A stretch of DNA of 64,000 nucleotides from Isoetes taiwanensis (taxonomy: Eukaryota > Streptophyta > Lycopodiopsida > Isoetales > Isoetaceae). Below the pieces are notes generated by a model. That model did no database searches. It had not been told where the DNA came from and worked only from the letters and a program-made list of their open reading frames with translations. Shown one piece after another: positions 9,509 through 20,637 of this stretch (position 1 is its first letter; every line of letters starts with the position of its first letter). The position numbers and the translations under genes were made by a program. The DNA is taken from contig JAJEKV010000111.1 in the NCBI GenBank assembly GCA_021234155.1, positions 1,060,968 through 1,124,967 on the forward strand, given 5' to 3'.

Positions 9509-12094
9509 GCAGAGGAAAACCAGTAAAGTATACCTTGTTATGTCATTATCAGTGGGATTGTTGTTGAAGTACCACCTAAGAAATGCAACCACCTCCTTTG
9601 CACACTGCAATTTCTTTCCATCATATTTCATCTGTTCCTTTGTTAGAATCCTCTTGATGACAAATTTCCAAAGACCATCATGCTGCTCACCTTTTCCATG
9701 TGAGCTAGCAAAAAAATTCTAGAGAATATCCTTTTGAAGATGTTTGTGAAACCTACCAAGGAAGTAAAATGGTCTTGCGTACTTTAAACCGCGTGAAGAA
9801 CAAACCATCACTCCGTAAAAACATGTTTGTTATAGTTAATTCCCATAGATTTTAGCCAATCAAGATGATTTTGGAGACAATCTTTGGACAAACTCAAGAT
9901 CATGAGTTTTGTCATCACCGATATATAGAAGTGAGTCTCCTTCACAATTCCTTTCAATGAGTTTTTCTTTTCTCTTTTTGCAAAATTTTTTTTTTTTTAA
10001 TCTCTTTGTCATCTTCTTCCTTCTTACTTCTTTATACGCCTCTGATTTTCTCATTCTTCTATAAGTGATGTGTACAAGAATGGAGACTGATCAAGATGCC
10101 AATGGCGTGATTGAGCTTCTTGTTGAATTTTAAATCCATAATTTTCTGCAAAAATCTATCACGTAGACAATAGTATCATCCGCAAATTTCGTCAAACATT
10201 GCCCGAATTGTTTTGCTTGCCAATGAGCTCTCTGTAATTATATGGAACAAATGTCTTCGAGTTTTAGTTGCATGCTGATGGAATTCAAAAGGAGAACCTG
10301 ATTTGTATGCCAATCTTGTAACCTTTGAAGGTTTCTTGCCAGCCCTAGTTTTCTTGTTCTCTTCTTCTTCTGTTGTAAGAGGATAAAGCTTTAATTTACC
10401 TCTACACTAACACACATAAAAATCAAGTAAAATCTAAACTACTTTTACCTGCTCAAACACTTTCCAATTAACATCCCCGCTTATTATTCTTAACCTTCTT
10501 TTGGGGCATGTTGGCAAATTTCTACATTAAAGCAATCAAATATGTTAAAATCAAGGCAATCAAAACTGAAATTGCAAGGAAAACCACACTTGCCTCTTCG
10601 AACCACACTTTGTACATGTCTGCATTAGACATGCATGTTTGTGCCATTCATCATTCTCATCCTTAGCGCACACAATTTGTCTCCAATAATCACTAGTTGA
10701 TTTGATTGTGTTTTCTTTAGCAATACATGTTGGACCCGAACCACAAATTCTGCACTTACACTTGCAATCTTTGTGTACACCATAAGGATCAGTCCTCATG
10801 TTATTTATGGCTTGCATGGCAAACTCAAGATGCAGATGGTATTGGCAACAACATGTTTCTCTTTCTTGAAGCCTCCTAATATAGCTTGGTTTCAATCTTT
10901 CAAAAGTCTGCTGGGATATCTTCATATCAGGATGTTCCTTTTCAAAAGCAAGGTATAGTTGCAACTGAACAAAAAAATAAATAAATTTAGATTTCAAAAC
11001 CATGTAAGAAATATAGAAACTAAAAAAGCATGAGAATAACAAATAAATGGTTCAAGGAATACCTGTGTCACTTCTAGCAAATGTATTGGATGATCAATTT
11101 TCTCACCACTCTCAGTTACATGCTTTCTAACATGTTTTTTATAAGGTGAAACTCGTGTATTCTCATGCCAAAACCTTCTCACAACACTTATCTCTTCTGG
11201 GGAAAGTGCATCAAATCTCTTCTTCCTTGCATACATTGACCATGGACCAGCATCAAACTCTGCACATATTCGTCTTCTAAATGCCTGGGCTACATTTTTC
11301 TTGGGAATTGAAAGAAGCCTTGAAATTGCTCTCTGATTAGTCCCTTTAACTGTGGAAGCTGCCATTTGGAGGGTGGTCTTCCTTGCTTGGAGTACATCAG
11401 TACTTCTTTGGAATTTTTGTGCCTGCATGGTTTCTCTCACATTGGAAATCATATCTTTCATCACATGAAATTCCTTGGGATCTGCTATAGTAACATGTGG
11501 TAATGTTTGATCCTTTTTAAAAAACTATGTGCCACTCTTCCTTTTGAATCATCATCAGCACAATTCCTTACAATGTGAAAAAAAGAATCCTCTAACTCTT
11601 TTGAAAGTTCCTGTTGTCTTCTTTGACTCAGAGAACGTTCTTTTTTCTTCTGTACTAAAGGTGCAATGTTCTCCTTCTCTAATTCTCTAATCCTCTTTCT
11701 GGATTCTCGTTTCTCCTGGATTCTAGCTCCAAGTAAATTCTTCGTTTAGCAGAATCAATGCTTTCAGGAGAACTTGCCATGAAATTGATATGATCAAGGA
11801 ATTGCAATTCTAATTTGTCAGAATTGCAATTGAAATGAACTAGTTTATTCCAGAATTAAAGAATGATAGCAAGAACTGATACAAATTCCCGCCATCCAAG
11901 AAATCCCGCCATCCGGTAGAATCAACTAAGAAATCAATCTCGCGCCCAAAGAATCAATCCATGTCATCGATCCCTTCCTCCTCGGAAGAGGATCGCTATT
12001 TCTGGAATAACAACCTCATAATTCGTTACTCTAAATTTTGATCGAGGAATAAGCACCTAAAGCACTTAAAGCAAGTGTCCGGACAGTGCTTTTG

Positions 12095-12116
12095 GGGTAC
12101 CACTATCAAATTTACA
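12095..12116 (-). repeat. Right 22-bp terminal inverted repeat
   Basis: It is a perfect inverted match to 1496-1517. It is preceded inward by a palindrome TGTCCGGACA (about 12076-12085) and AAGCACCTAAAGCACTTAAAGC. The CCTCTT candidate duplication follows at 12118-12123. Confidence 0.85.
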
Positions 12117-12117
12117 C

Positions 12118-12723
12118 CCTCTTCCAATTGTGGCACTTGAACACTTATTTCCCTTGCCACCACAATTATTTCTAGAACTTCCACCTCTATATTTCCCTTT
12201 ACCTGCATATAAGATTTTTGAATTCTGTGATACATCATCCTCATCGTGCCCCTTCAAGATCTGCTACAATTTTGTCAAACTTAGAGAAGAATTTATCAAA
12301 TCATCATCTGCCTTAATTCTTAGTTTCCTTAATTTTTTGTCAAGCACATCAATCTGGGAAGAACAGAATGCTTTAGAATACATTTCCAAATTTCCTTTGG
12401 TGATTTCCCTCTCACCTTTAACAATACAGATGATCCAATCTTACTTGTAAGAATAGCATACACTTCCTTTATTTTAGCTCCTTCATTCTACTGGTTGCAC
12501 TTGTTTCTGTCTCTCCAGCAGCTGCAGAATCAACTAGAGTGGTACTCTCCTTCACTTCTGCAATAACAATTCCAGATCCATTAGTGTCATCAGTTACTTC
12601 ATTCTCAAGTAGATTCTTGATTTGCTCCTTCCAAAGTTAAAAGCCAACCCCCCCTTCAAATACCTTAATTTCATTGAGAAGACACGTTCCAAACCTGCTA
12701 GACATTCTAAATAGATGATCTTA
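12118..12723 (-). mobile_element. Copia retrotransposon A, gag side (right half)
   Basis: This is the degenerate gag region of the copia element whose integrase side lies at 86-1486. Minus-strand frames at 12026-12257 and 12594-12815 include a Gly/Arg/Asn-rich nucleocapsid-like stretch and fragments of the N-terminal gag. No intact CCHC knuckle is visible. It leads directly into a tRNA-Met-type primer-binding site at 12724. Confidence 0.7.
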
Positions 12724-12735
12724 GCTCTGATACCA
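12724..12735 (-). promoter_or_regulatory. Copia A primer-binding site (initiator tRNA-Met type)
   Basis: The minus strand reads TGGTATCAGAGC, the standard copia primer-binding sequence complementary to the 3' end of initiator tRNA-Met. It adjoins an LTR edge ending CACATCA (minus strand). Confidence 0.85.
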
Positions 12736-12736
12736 A

Positions 12737-13157
12737 TGATGTGTAGAGAAAGACAATTTATTGAGCAAACTTCAACTTTGATACGACTTGATAACTTGAA
12801 TAAAATAACTTTCAATGGTGCGTTATATTCCTATAACAAGTATCGAATGAAACACTATTCATTGAAGAAATAAAACCCAAAGAGCACTGACATTCATCTA
12901 TCAGATGAATCCGACTTATCAACACCCTCAGCAGATCTATCTAGCTATCTCCTTCTTATAGTTTATAGCAGTCGGTGTCGATTATATATAGCCAATTCAC
13001 CCGCTCCAGATTCAACATTAAGGGCTTTTCTTCTAAGGTCGCTACGATACGGCTATTTCCCATACGATCGCTTCAATATTGTATATAAAAAAATCCTATT
13101 GCATATAAAAAAAACCCTATTGCATAAAACCTTTGTCTATTATAATCTATAACATAT
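12737..13157 (-). repeat. Copia A 5' LTR (right boundary approximate)
   Basis: The LTR begins next to the primer-binding site (plus strand TGATGTGTAGAG). On the minus strand it contains a TATATATAATCG TATA-like box near 12980. I place its outer edge at GGTCACA near 13157 because this gives TG...CA ends, but there is no second LTR in the window to confirm it. Confidence 0.5.
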
Positions 13158-13585
13158 AGGTCACAATAGTGTATTATCCAGACTAGTGCATTTCAAGTAT
13201 TTCTTTAGCTTCAACCATCTTTGTGTACTTCTGCTACTTGATCGCAATTCCTATACCGTGGTTTCTAGTGCAACACGTGCTGAGTCTGAAGAACATAGGG
13301 ACAAGTAAGCATTATAAAATGATCAAATTCTTTCAAGAGCTACTAGAAACTAGTTACATATGAATGATATTATCCTTTTGCTACTATAAGAATTGTGCCT
13401 TCAATGGCTTAAATTTGCTATACAGTCTCCAATTGCATTACATGATTGATCTAAGTTCTTATTTTGGTTTTACTTCAAAAACTTAGTCCTTGTTTCCTTC
13501 AGGGTCATTAGCATGTATAGCCATAGCTTTCCTGTCAAGACTGTCCGTGCCATTCCTTCTTTTCCCGCATTTTTTCTATCTATAA

Positions 13586-14430
13586 TTTTTTTTTTTTTTT
13601 GAAGAACGTGTTTTACTTCATATTATACACTCAAAATATTACAAAGTACTTCCAGAAGTAAGAAATGTCTCGGAAGCATCAATCACTTTTAGATGATCAC
13701 TCCATATTGGAATTTTAATACGATCAGGCCAATTGGAGATCTGAAAGCAATTATACAACTTCTTACGAATTTCTTGAAGCACCACCTGAGAAGAAATACG
13801 CTTATCATAAAAGACCTTTCTTCGCCTTCGCTTCCATACACTCCATAGTAGCCAAGACTTTGCCATGTGAAATGCAATCCTTTTAGAAGCAGCCACTGAT
13901 TTGGATAAATACCCAAACGAAAGTGCTGACTATCCAAAGATACTCCAAAAAGAGAATGCAGCCAGGACCTAAGACTACTCAGCTCTGCACACAAATATAA
14001 ACAGTGCTCCAATGTTTCAATGCACCGCTCACACATTGGGCAAAGTGGGCTTACTCCCGGCGTAAAGCGATGAACCATCTCATTAACTCTCAAAGAGTGA
14101 TGAATCACCTGCCAAAGTAGAACATTTACCTTTGGAGGAGTATATTTAGACCAAACAAAGTTCCAGATGGATTGCCATTGAGAAGGCAAAGTCTGTAAGT
14201 GCCATTTGCGAGAAGGTGATAAAGTAGTTGAGGATGTAAGCAATCTGTAGCATGAACTGACTAGCTTCTTGCCTTCTTTAATACCTTGAACAAAGTTCCA
14301 GCATCTCTTGTTACCCACCTTCTTAATTAGAGGAAGAGCGCTTGCTACATAAGCCCATATACTGATATCTTTATCCAACAACCCATATGTCTTCTGAAAC
14401 CATTGCCAAGGAGCAAGGAAGGTAGTCCAG
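13586..14430 (-). mobile_element. 5'-truncated L1-type LINE, zf-RVT region with poly(A)
   Basis: The minus-strand frame 13689-14381 carries the zinc-binding domain found at the C-terminus of plant LINE reverse transcriptases (zf-RVT): PPKVNVLLWQVIHH, then CPMCERCIETLEHCLYLC. A frameshift moves the reading to 13639-13896 (WSVWKRRRRKVFYDKR), then to a stop. The poly(A) tail is the T-run at 13586-13600 on the plus strand. Upstream RT and endonuclease are missing, so this is a typical 5'-truncated insertion. Confidence 0.8.
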
Positions 14431-15136
14431 CAAGTGATTACATTTGATTGGGAAGCTTGTCTCCAGGCATCTTCCCCCTTTCTGTGGTTGCCTTTGTATA
14501 CTCATGGACAACTACACCCAGTTGTAGAATTTATGCATGCGCATTCCCAAGCGAGGTGGAGGAGAGCAGGTATTATTTCTATTGAACAGTGGTATTTTGG
14601 TATTGATATCTATAATATTTTTTCTCTTGAGGATATTTTGATTTGCAAGATACCTTTGGTCTAGACCTGTGCTGCGCAATTGTTAGTTCTATTATACTTT
14701 CTTTTCTGTATATACCTAATATAACCCTACCTATGTATTTTCAATAGCGTCGTCTGCAATTTTTTTATTACTTTGTAGACTTATATCAGAGTTTGAGTTT
14801 ACAAATCTGCCTTAACAATTTTCTTTGCCTACTTTGCATACATGGTTGAAGTAGACTGGAAACTGGATAGTAAGCAACAACGATAGTAGTTATTTATTTC
14901 GTTGGTTAATTCCATATATTTGTTCTGTTGATGCACGCAATTTTTCTATACAGAGACTTCTTCGGACTTTAGAGTTACGAGATGACAATGCAGAATTTTT
15001 AAAGGTATTGAGTAAAAGGAATATAAAAACAACTACTGAAATGCATGACATCATGTCATCCACATTAACATCCTTTTGTCTAAAAATATCCAGGTGTTGT
15101 CATATACAACAGCCTTATTGGCTATGTCTCCTTTTT
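14431..15136. other. Unassigned intergenic sequence
   Basis: I see no supported coding sequence here. It may include the body of the LINE whose 3' tail follows at 15137, but no RT motif is readable. Confidence 0.4.
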
Positions 15137-15303
15137 GGGTCCCATAGGTCGATTGGTCTCCTGTCGATTAAAACTCTATTGTATTGTATTGTATTGTATT
15201 GTATTGTATTGTATTGTATTGTATTGTATTGTATTGTATTGTATTGTATTGTATTGTATTGTATTGTATTGTATTCTATTCTATTCTATTCTATTCTATT
15301 CTC
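15137..15303 (+). mobile_element. LINE 3' end with long (TATTG)n/(TATTC)n tail
   Basis: TGGGTCCCATAGGTCGATTG followed by GTCTCC is the same LINE terminus as at 1-57. It is followed by about 20 TATTG units and about five TATTC units (15178-15303). The shift of repeat unit within the tail suggests slippage or mutation after insertion. The tandem repeat produces long spurious ORFs (CIVLY repeats), which I do not annotate. Confidence 0.75.
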
Positions 15304-16640
15304 TTTTGCTTAAACAGAATGTTCACCGAATTAAGGCAAAAAATAGTGGCTAATCTTAGCCAAACGGCAAAATTTTGGTCTTTTTTTGAAATAAATTGGC
15401 TAAACTATGGGCCTTTTTGGGCAAAAAAAAAAAGAAAATATTAGCCAAATCTATTTCATGCACCATCTCCATTTTGTCCAACTTTAGCTAACTGCAAGAA
15501 AGTATAAGTATAAAAATTTGAAAGTTTAGCCAAAACTTAGAAGCTTTGATGTCAAATTTTGGCGTACTTTAGCCAACGTATTCTATAACATTTATATCTA
15601 TTATGGTTGGTTATATTTAGGTCTTGAATTAGTGCAAATAACCAAGTGATAAAAGATTTTTTAATTTTTAGATAACAGTTTAGCCAAATGTAAGAAAGTA
15701 GCCTACAAGTGGCAAAATTTGGAAGTTTAGCTAAATCTTAGAAGCTTTCACCTCAACTTTTGGCATACTTTAGCAAAGTCTATTTCACCACTTTGGATAT
15801 AACAGTTCCTTAAAATTTTCCCTGCGCCGAATGATGTCATGCATAATCCCTTCTGGATGATTTTATATGAGTAGATAGTCGATCACCTGCATTCATGAAC
15901 GTATACTCTGTTAATGGTTCAGGGCTACATAACATTGGCACATTTCATATTGTGGATTCTAGGTTCCATGATACTCAAAAATTCAAAATTCTCGATCCAT
16001 GTTGGCCATGCTGAACCCATGAATTTGGGCATGGCATATGTACAACTGGTCCTATGCCAAACACCATAAACCTACCATATTTGTTAGATATTCACATGCA
16101 CAGTAGCTCCCAGCATAAGGTATTGCAGCGAGGTAGTGGATTGGCTTCTATGTGATATGAAGAATGTGATGTAGCTACTATACTCATGATGTGATGGTGA
16201 ATAGATTGACGTCCTTAAGAAAAAATAAAAAACAAATAATAAATAAATAAAAATACATGTTTAATGAAACAGTGTTCTCTTGCTACAAAAAGATATGCAT
16301 TATATGCCATTCGAGTTCAAAGCAAAACCTTATCGCACAAAATGCTTTGTTCAATAGTTCATTTTTTGAAATCTTATTTCAAAAATCGTAAACCAGGCAT
16401 TGAAGAAATCTTCTCTATTTCAACATAATCTGTGACATATAAAGAATTAGAATTACCATGTCAATATATTCATGAGATGAAACCCGAACATTTCAGTCTA
16501 TAAGTCTTTGTTTGGAATATATTTGGTATCTTTAAGAGCATAAATACAAATGCTTTCCAATAGCACTAATTTCATATCATTCTGAGTTTGGGACAAAGTG
16601 TTATGGCCCTTTCACAAGTTTGCCTAGTTAATCATGTTTA
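15304..16640. repeat. Intergenic DNA with a duplicated TTTAGCCAAA-rich segment
   Basis: 15479-15575 and 15678-15780 are diverged direct copies of about 100 bases (shared TTTAG-CC/TAA, GAAGTTTAGC, TTAGAAGCTTT, TACTTTAGC). The rest to 16640 is AT-rich with no gene seen. Confidence 0.5.
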
Positions 16641-16647
16641 CGAGAAC

Positions 16648-16678
<31 letters not shown>

Positions 16679-17340
16679 TAAGATTTTTTATATTAATATA
16701 GTGAGCAGATTACACTTATTTGAGGCTCCACAATAGGCCTGATAGGAAAAATTTAAACACAAAGGATCCCTTATGGATCAAATAGGAAGAATTCAAGCTA
16801 TCAATCCAAGACCAGGGTCTAAAACCAGGTTCAATCCTTCTGATTTCAGCAGAGATAAAGATCACTTTAAATCTTAAAGCTGCCACTGTCTGAAGCCCTC
16901 CACCGAAAGATGCAAGCTAATGAAGATCTCACAAGAGCAACTGTCATTCCGCGTGTTAACTTGGCCTGCTATATTATCCTGCATAGAAGTACTAAAAGAG
17001 GTCGGGTTTCTGTTCCAGTAATGTACTAAGAGATTCTCTCCTCTCTCTTCCAACTAAGTAGAACATCGTACAGGCCTTCCCCGAGGGGTGGTCCAATCAC
17101 TCCCATATACATCTTCACTATTTGCATAGGCACCAGCTCCACTACGCTCAACTTTCTTAGAAAACCATGAAGTAAGATCCACCCTGGACACTAGAAACAT
17201 GGCCTCCCAAGTCTGCAACGATGAAGAAATTTTAGTCTCCTGCCCAAAGTCCCTCCATTTGACCTGAATCCTTGCCCAAAGCATCCGTTCATGAACCTGC
17301 CAATAAATCCCAATTCTGATCTCCCCCTAGCTGGGATAGG
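16648..17340 (-). mobile_element. Short 5'-truncated LINE remnant with poly(A)
   Basis: A 26-base T-run (16648-16673) marks a poly(A) tail on the minus strand. Behind it the frame at 17054-17284 contains WARIQVKWRDFGQETKISSS-like sequence in the manner of a LINE or reverse-transcribed gene end. No RT motif remains. The upstream limit near 17340 is a guess. Confidence 0.45.
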
Positions 17341-18930
17341 GATGGACGAACTCTAGAATAACTTAATACAAGAACAATCCATGATACTAGAACTGTAACA
17401 CAGCCAGAGTTAAACCAACCAAACCTTTACATAAAAACCGATGAGGGAAAAAGACTAAATTACATGATGTTATGCAGCACCATGCATATTGAATATCAGT
17501 GGAAAGCTCTTGCCTAGGGCTATCCATGGTACACATTTCGTGAAACTGAGTTTTCTACAGCTATACCAAAATATAAAATCAATATAACATTCTAATTTTG
17601 GAGAAATATGTGCTCTTACAGTCCCTATGTTAGAAAACATTTTAATTGTTTCAAGCAGACAATTGTTTTCTTTTGTTAATATGCATGCTACTATCATAGG
17701 AAAAGTATGGCCTGAACTCCAAACTCCACCGTTACTTCCCTAACATATTTCTCAGACATTTGTCGATGTATTTCTTTATATAGTACAACGGACTCGAAAA
17801 ATTACAGTCAATGTACTACACTTATTGCATGTTCTTACATGAAGAACAAACCATCTAGCCAATTTGAGCACAATGTAAAAGCCTACAATACACCACTCGA
17901 AGAGTGGTCTAAAGTTCCCAGCTCAAGATGAATTTGCTTGTAAAAAATGGCTAACAATACTAGATAGAGCAAAGAAGGCATAAAGCTGATTGCCATGCTT
18001 ATACTAGCAATCACAAAAAAGAAAAGTCTGTTTTCCTAAGTGCTCATGTAGATCTCTATCTTGCACTATGTCCTCATGCACTGGTGTACTCATAAATCAG
18101 TTGATTTGAATATATTATTTTCTAGTTGCTAACAAATGAGCATGTCTTTACCTTCAAAGGTAAATTACTCAGATGCTATTTATAGATTAGCCATAATACG
18201 CTATTTACTCACATGCCAGATATGTTCTGCTTGATACTCTTTTAACATCTCTTTATTAAAACGATGATGTACCATGCCGTGCAAGTTCAAGATCCTTGTT
18301 GCTCAAAATTTAAATGCTGCATGCCATGCATTAGGTTGCAATTTCAAAGCATGCAAACTCAAACCATTGCAGCTGGATTGTACATTGTAATACATAATTT
18401 TGAGGCTTGGAGATACGGATTGCACTTTCCTTAATTATTCTAGGTTGCATATTATTCTACGATGCAATATTTGAACATTTTCCTTTCAAAGCAACAAAAT
18501 CAAATGTTGGAACATACATGTTTCCTTGACTTTCTAAGTCTTCCTCACAAGTCAATTGTATTTGGCTTGAAGTTATGGGATGCCATTGGTGTATCATCGG
18601 CCCACTCAGTCCCTGCATTGGCAGGAATGCCAATGATTTAAAAATGCCTTCACCATGTGAGGCAAAACCAGATATCAAGTACCAGAAACTTCGAATTAAA
18701 AAAATATAATACGCATCATATGCCAAGTAATTATATACAAAATCTTATACATGTTAATAGTGTCATCATAATAATCAAGGAATGCTTCAAGTTACCCTCC
18801 AATTACAGGTAAGAAGGCATGGCGAAGAGATTTCTTATTCAGCGTCTATATCCTGAACCTAGAATACTCTTATTCATATTCCTAAAATATTACAGGGAAT
18901 GCAAAGAAGATACTGAGAATGACTTTTCAC
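17341..18930. other. Unassigned spacer downstream of VPS32
   Basis: AT-rich intergenic DNA. It includes the VPS32 3' flank just left of 18934. No supported gene or RNA is seen; the short ORFs have no recognisable motifs. Confidence 0.4.
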
Positions 18931-18933
18931 CAA

Positions 18934-20637
18934 TTATAGAGCCATTTCCGCCTGCAACGCTGCCAATTCATCATCCTCGGCTGTATTCTGCTGTGGAACC
19001 TTGTTTTGTGGGACTGCCTGTGGTGGCCTCTGTGCTGGTGTTGCTATTGGTTTCGCCGGTGCAGTAATAGCAGGTTGGAGTAATTGCTCCTCCAATTCAG
19101 CTTCTTCCAAGTCTTCCAACTCGGCTTCCAATTCATCCTAATTTGAAGGCAGCATTATTAGTTCATATTTTACAACTATGGTCAAGGACGCCAAAAATGA
19201 TTGTCATTTACCTCATCAAAATCTGCAGCTGCACCAATGGGTGTGGACAATGCTTCTTGTATCTGCTTCATGTTCTCCGTCTGTTCATTTATTTCATCCA
19301 TTGTTTTATCGACATCATCTATATTTCTGCGAAGGTATTTGATGAATTAAAATAAGATAAAGAGTTCCCAAAGTATCTTAACCACTACAAAAATGACCTA
19401 CGTGGCTTTTTGTATGGCTTTCATTGCCGCTGCTCCACTTCTTAGGGCATCAACAGTTTCTGTCGTAGCCTTCGCTCCTTCCAACATAATCATCTGCAAA
19501 AATACCGGTTTGCCATAAGGTAAGAGTAACAAATGGGAAGATTGCTTGTATTGAAAAGAAAAGAAATACGTGGTGATGGACTTATATGATGAAATAGCAG
19601 GGAAAACTAATACGCAAATTTGACAGACCAACCTGGTCATGTATACGCAGCTGAAAATTACCTAGCTGCTCCACTTGTGCTTCATAAAGCTTTTTTCTCT
19701 TGAGACATGCAATGGCAGCTGATAACATATGGAACTCATTTAGTAGGGCCAACATACACATTAAATACAGAGGTAGGTGATTCAACAAACATCTTTACCT
19801 CTTTTATTCTTCAATTTGGTAAACTCCTTCGCTTTTTCAACCTCTCCAGCAATTTTCCTTTGAAGCACTTTCTCCTTTTTCTCCAGCATTTCAAGCGTCT
19901 AAAACAAGCAATACAACAAAATGAACTATACAGAATATATACAGGTGAAGCTACTTAGAAGTTTTATAATCTATCAAATTTAAGTATCTTCAAAGAAAAA
20001 ATAACCACATTATTGATCATTATACAGGCCATTATAAGACTGTAAAAGAATGTGAGGCTTCTAGGATGCCATGTTCTTTGCCATAGAAATTCAAAAATTC
20101 CAACGAAAAGTAAAACATGGAAAAGTTGCAAGCCATAAAGATACATATTAGAATGACACTTTTGAGTTTGATTACTTTTATTATTTGCCAGTAAAATAGG
20201 CACCAAAAGGATCCATGCCAATGGCGATGCATCCCTATATTTTACAGCCAATGGAAAAAAGTTCAGCATGAAGTTCCTATAAGGATACAAATCTTTGTTT
20301 CCTGCCAACTATCAAAAACACATAATCCACTTGCTGCCATGGTAATGGGCTATGCACATTGTTAAATAAGATGATGGATGAATATGCTCACTGCATAGTG
20401 TATTTCAAGCTTGTATTGGAGGGATGCCATGATTACAATAAAACTTGAAAAACACAAAATAGGAATTTTATCTGGATATAAAATTAGGTTCAATTTACCC
20501 TGAAGATAACTTTTACATAATTGAAAGAAAAAAAGGGACTGGAGAGAAGGGAAGCTCGTGCCCACCTCATTGAGCTTGTCTAAAGTGTTCAACGTGCCTG
20601 GTTCCTCTTTCGGCTTTCCAAATAACCTACTAAACAT
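18934..20637 (-). CDS. VPS32: VPS32/SNF7 (CHMP4-type) ESCRT-III subunit, six exons
   Basis: Exons on the minus strand are 20566-20637, 19799-19898, 19633-19718, 19402-19493, 19212-19326 and 18934-19137, joining in frame to 222 aa, the usual family length. All introns are GT-AG. The start MFSRLFGKPKEEPGTLNTLD is typical of plant SNF7 proteins. A basic helical N-terminal half (residues about 25-110: EKKEKVLQRKIAGEVEKAKE, then CLKRKKLYEAQVEQL) is followed by an acidic half (DELEAELEDLEEAELEE) and a Pro/Gln linker. The C-terminal helix DELAALQAEMAL resembles a MIT-interacting motif. SNF7 polymerises on endosomal membranes and drives multivesicular-body formation with VPS2, VPS20, VPS24 and the ATPase SKD1/VPS4. 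No lesion is visible, so it is probably functional. Confidence 0.95.

Larger units (their letters stand above)
4602..11780 (-). pseudogene. Transposase-like multi-exon gene ('SHGKG' family), interrupted
   Basis: The ATG is at 11780. Likely coding blocks are 11063-11780, 10590-10964, about 10449-10521, about 9534-10401, 8936-9319, then, after a 4-kb insertion, 4602-4948. Introns begin GTATTC, GTGTGG, GTAAAA and GTATAC. Visible segments in order: basic N-terminus; a region ending in an HPIHLLEVTQ-like stretch; ISQQTFERLKP; clustered Cys/His (CCCQYH, CKCKCRICG, CTKCG); HWQAKQF; VIDF/AENYGFKIQQEAQSRHW; YIGDDKTHD; FFASSHGKGEQHDG; KGTTQLHF; RPLSCFCENC; an acidic stretch; and a C-terminal domain starting near EVGDNFAV. 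I recall this motif order, especially the (A/S)SHGKG and LSCFC blocks, from uncharacterised invertebrate proteins that look like DDE-type transposases. At least five frameshifts or stops are present, two of them in the first block. The catalytic residues are my guess: Asp in VIDF, Asp in YIGDD, acidic residue near HGKG. Confidence 0.7.
1493..12117. mobile_element. 10.6-kb TIR DNA element with RING/FCP1-like and transposase-like genes
   Basis: The two ends carry a perfect 22-bp inverted repeat, at 1496-1517 and 12095-12116 (core TGTAAATTTGATAGTGG), flanked by a probable CCTCTT duplication. Both flanks are halves of the same copia element, which independently supports a single insertion. Inside are a rightward unit (1711 to about 4229; RING-H2 coiled-coil protein then an FCP1/HAD-like domain) and a leftward multi-exon gene (11780 to 4602; transposase-like). 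The two converge near 4230-4600. Subterminal AAGCACCTAAAGCAC-type repeats lie just inside both ends. A second TIR element of about 4 kb is nested at 4954-8930, so the original unit was about 6.6 kb. Every gene carries frameshifts or stops, so this copy is probably not autonomous. I cannot assign it to a named superfamily. Confidence 0.8.

Noticed and set aside
15135-15444. Three long ORFs of repeated Cys-Ile-Val-Leu-Tyr
   Set aside because: They are translations of the (TATTG)n LINE tail in all three frames, not a protein.
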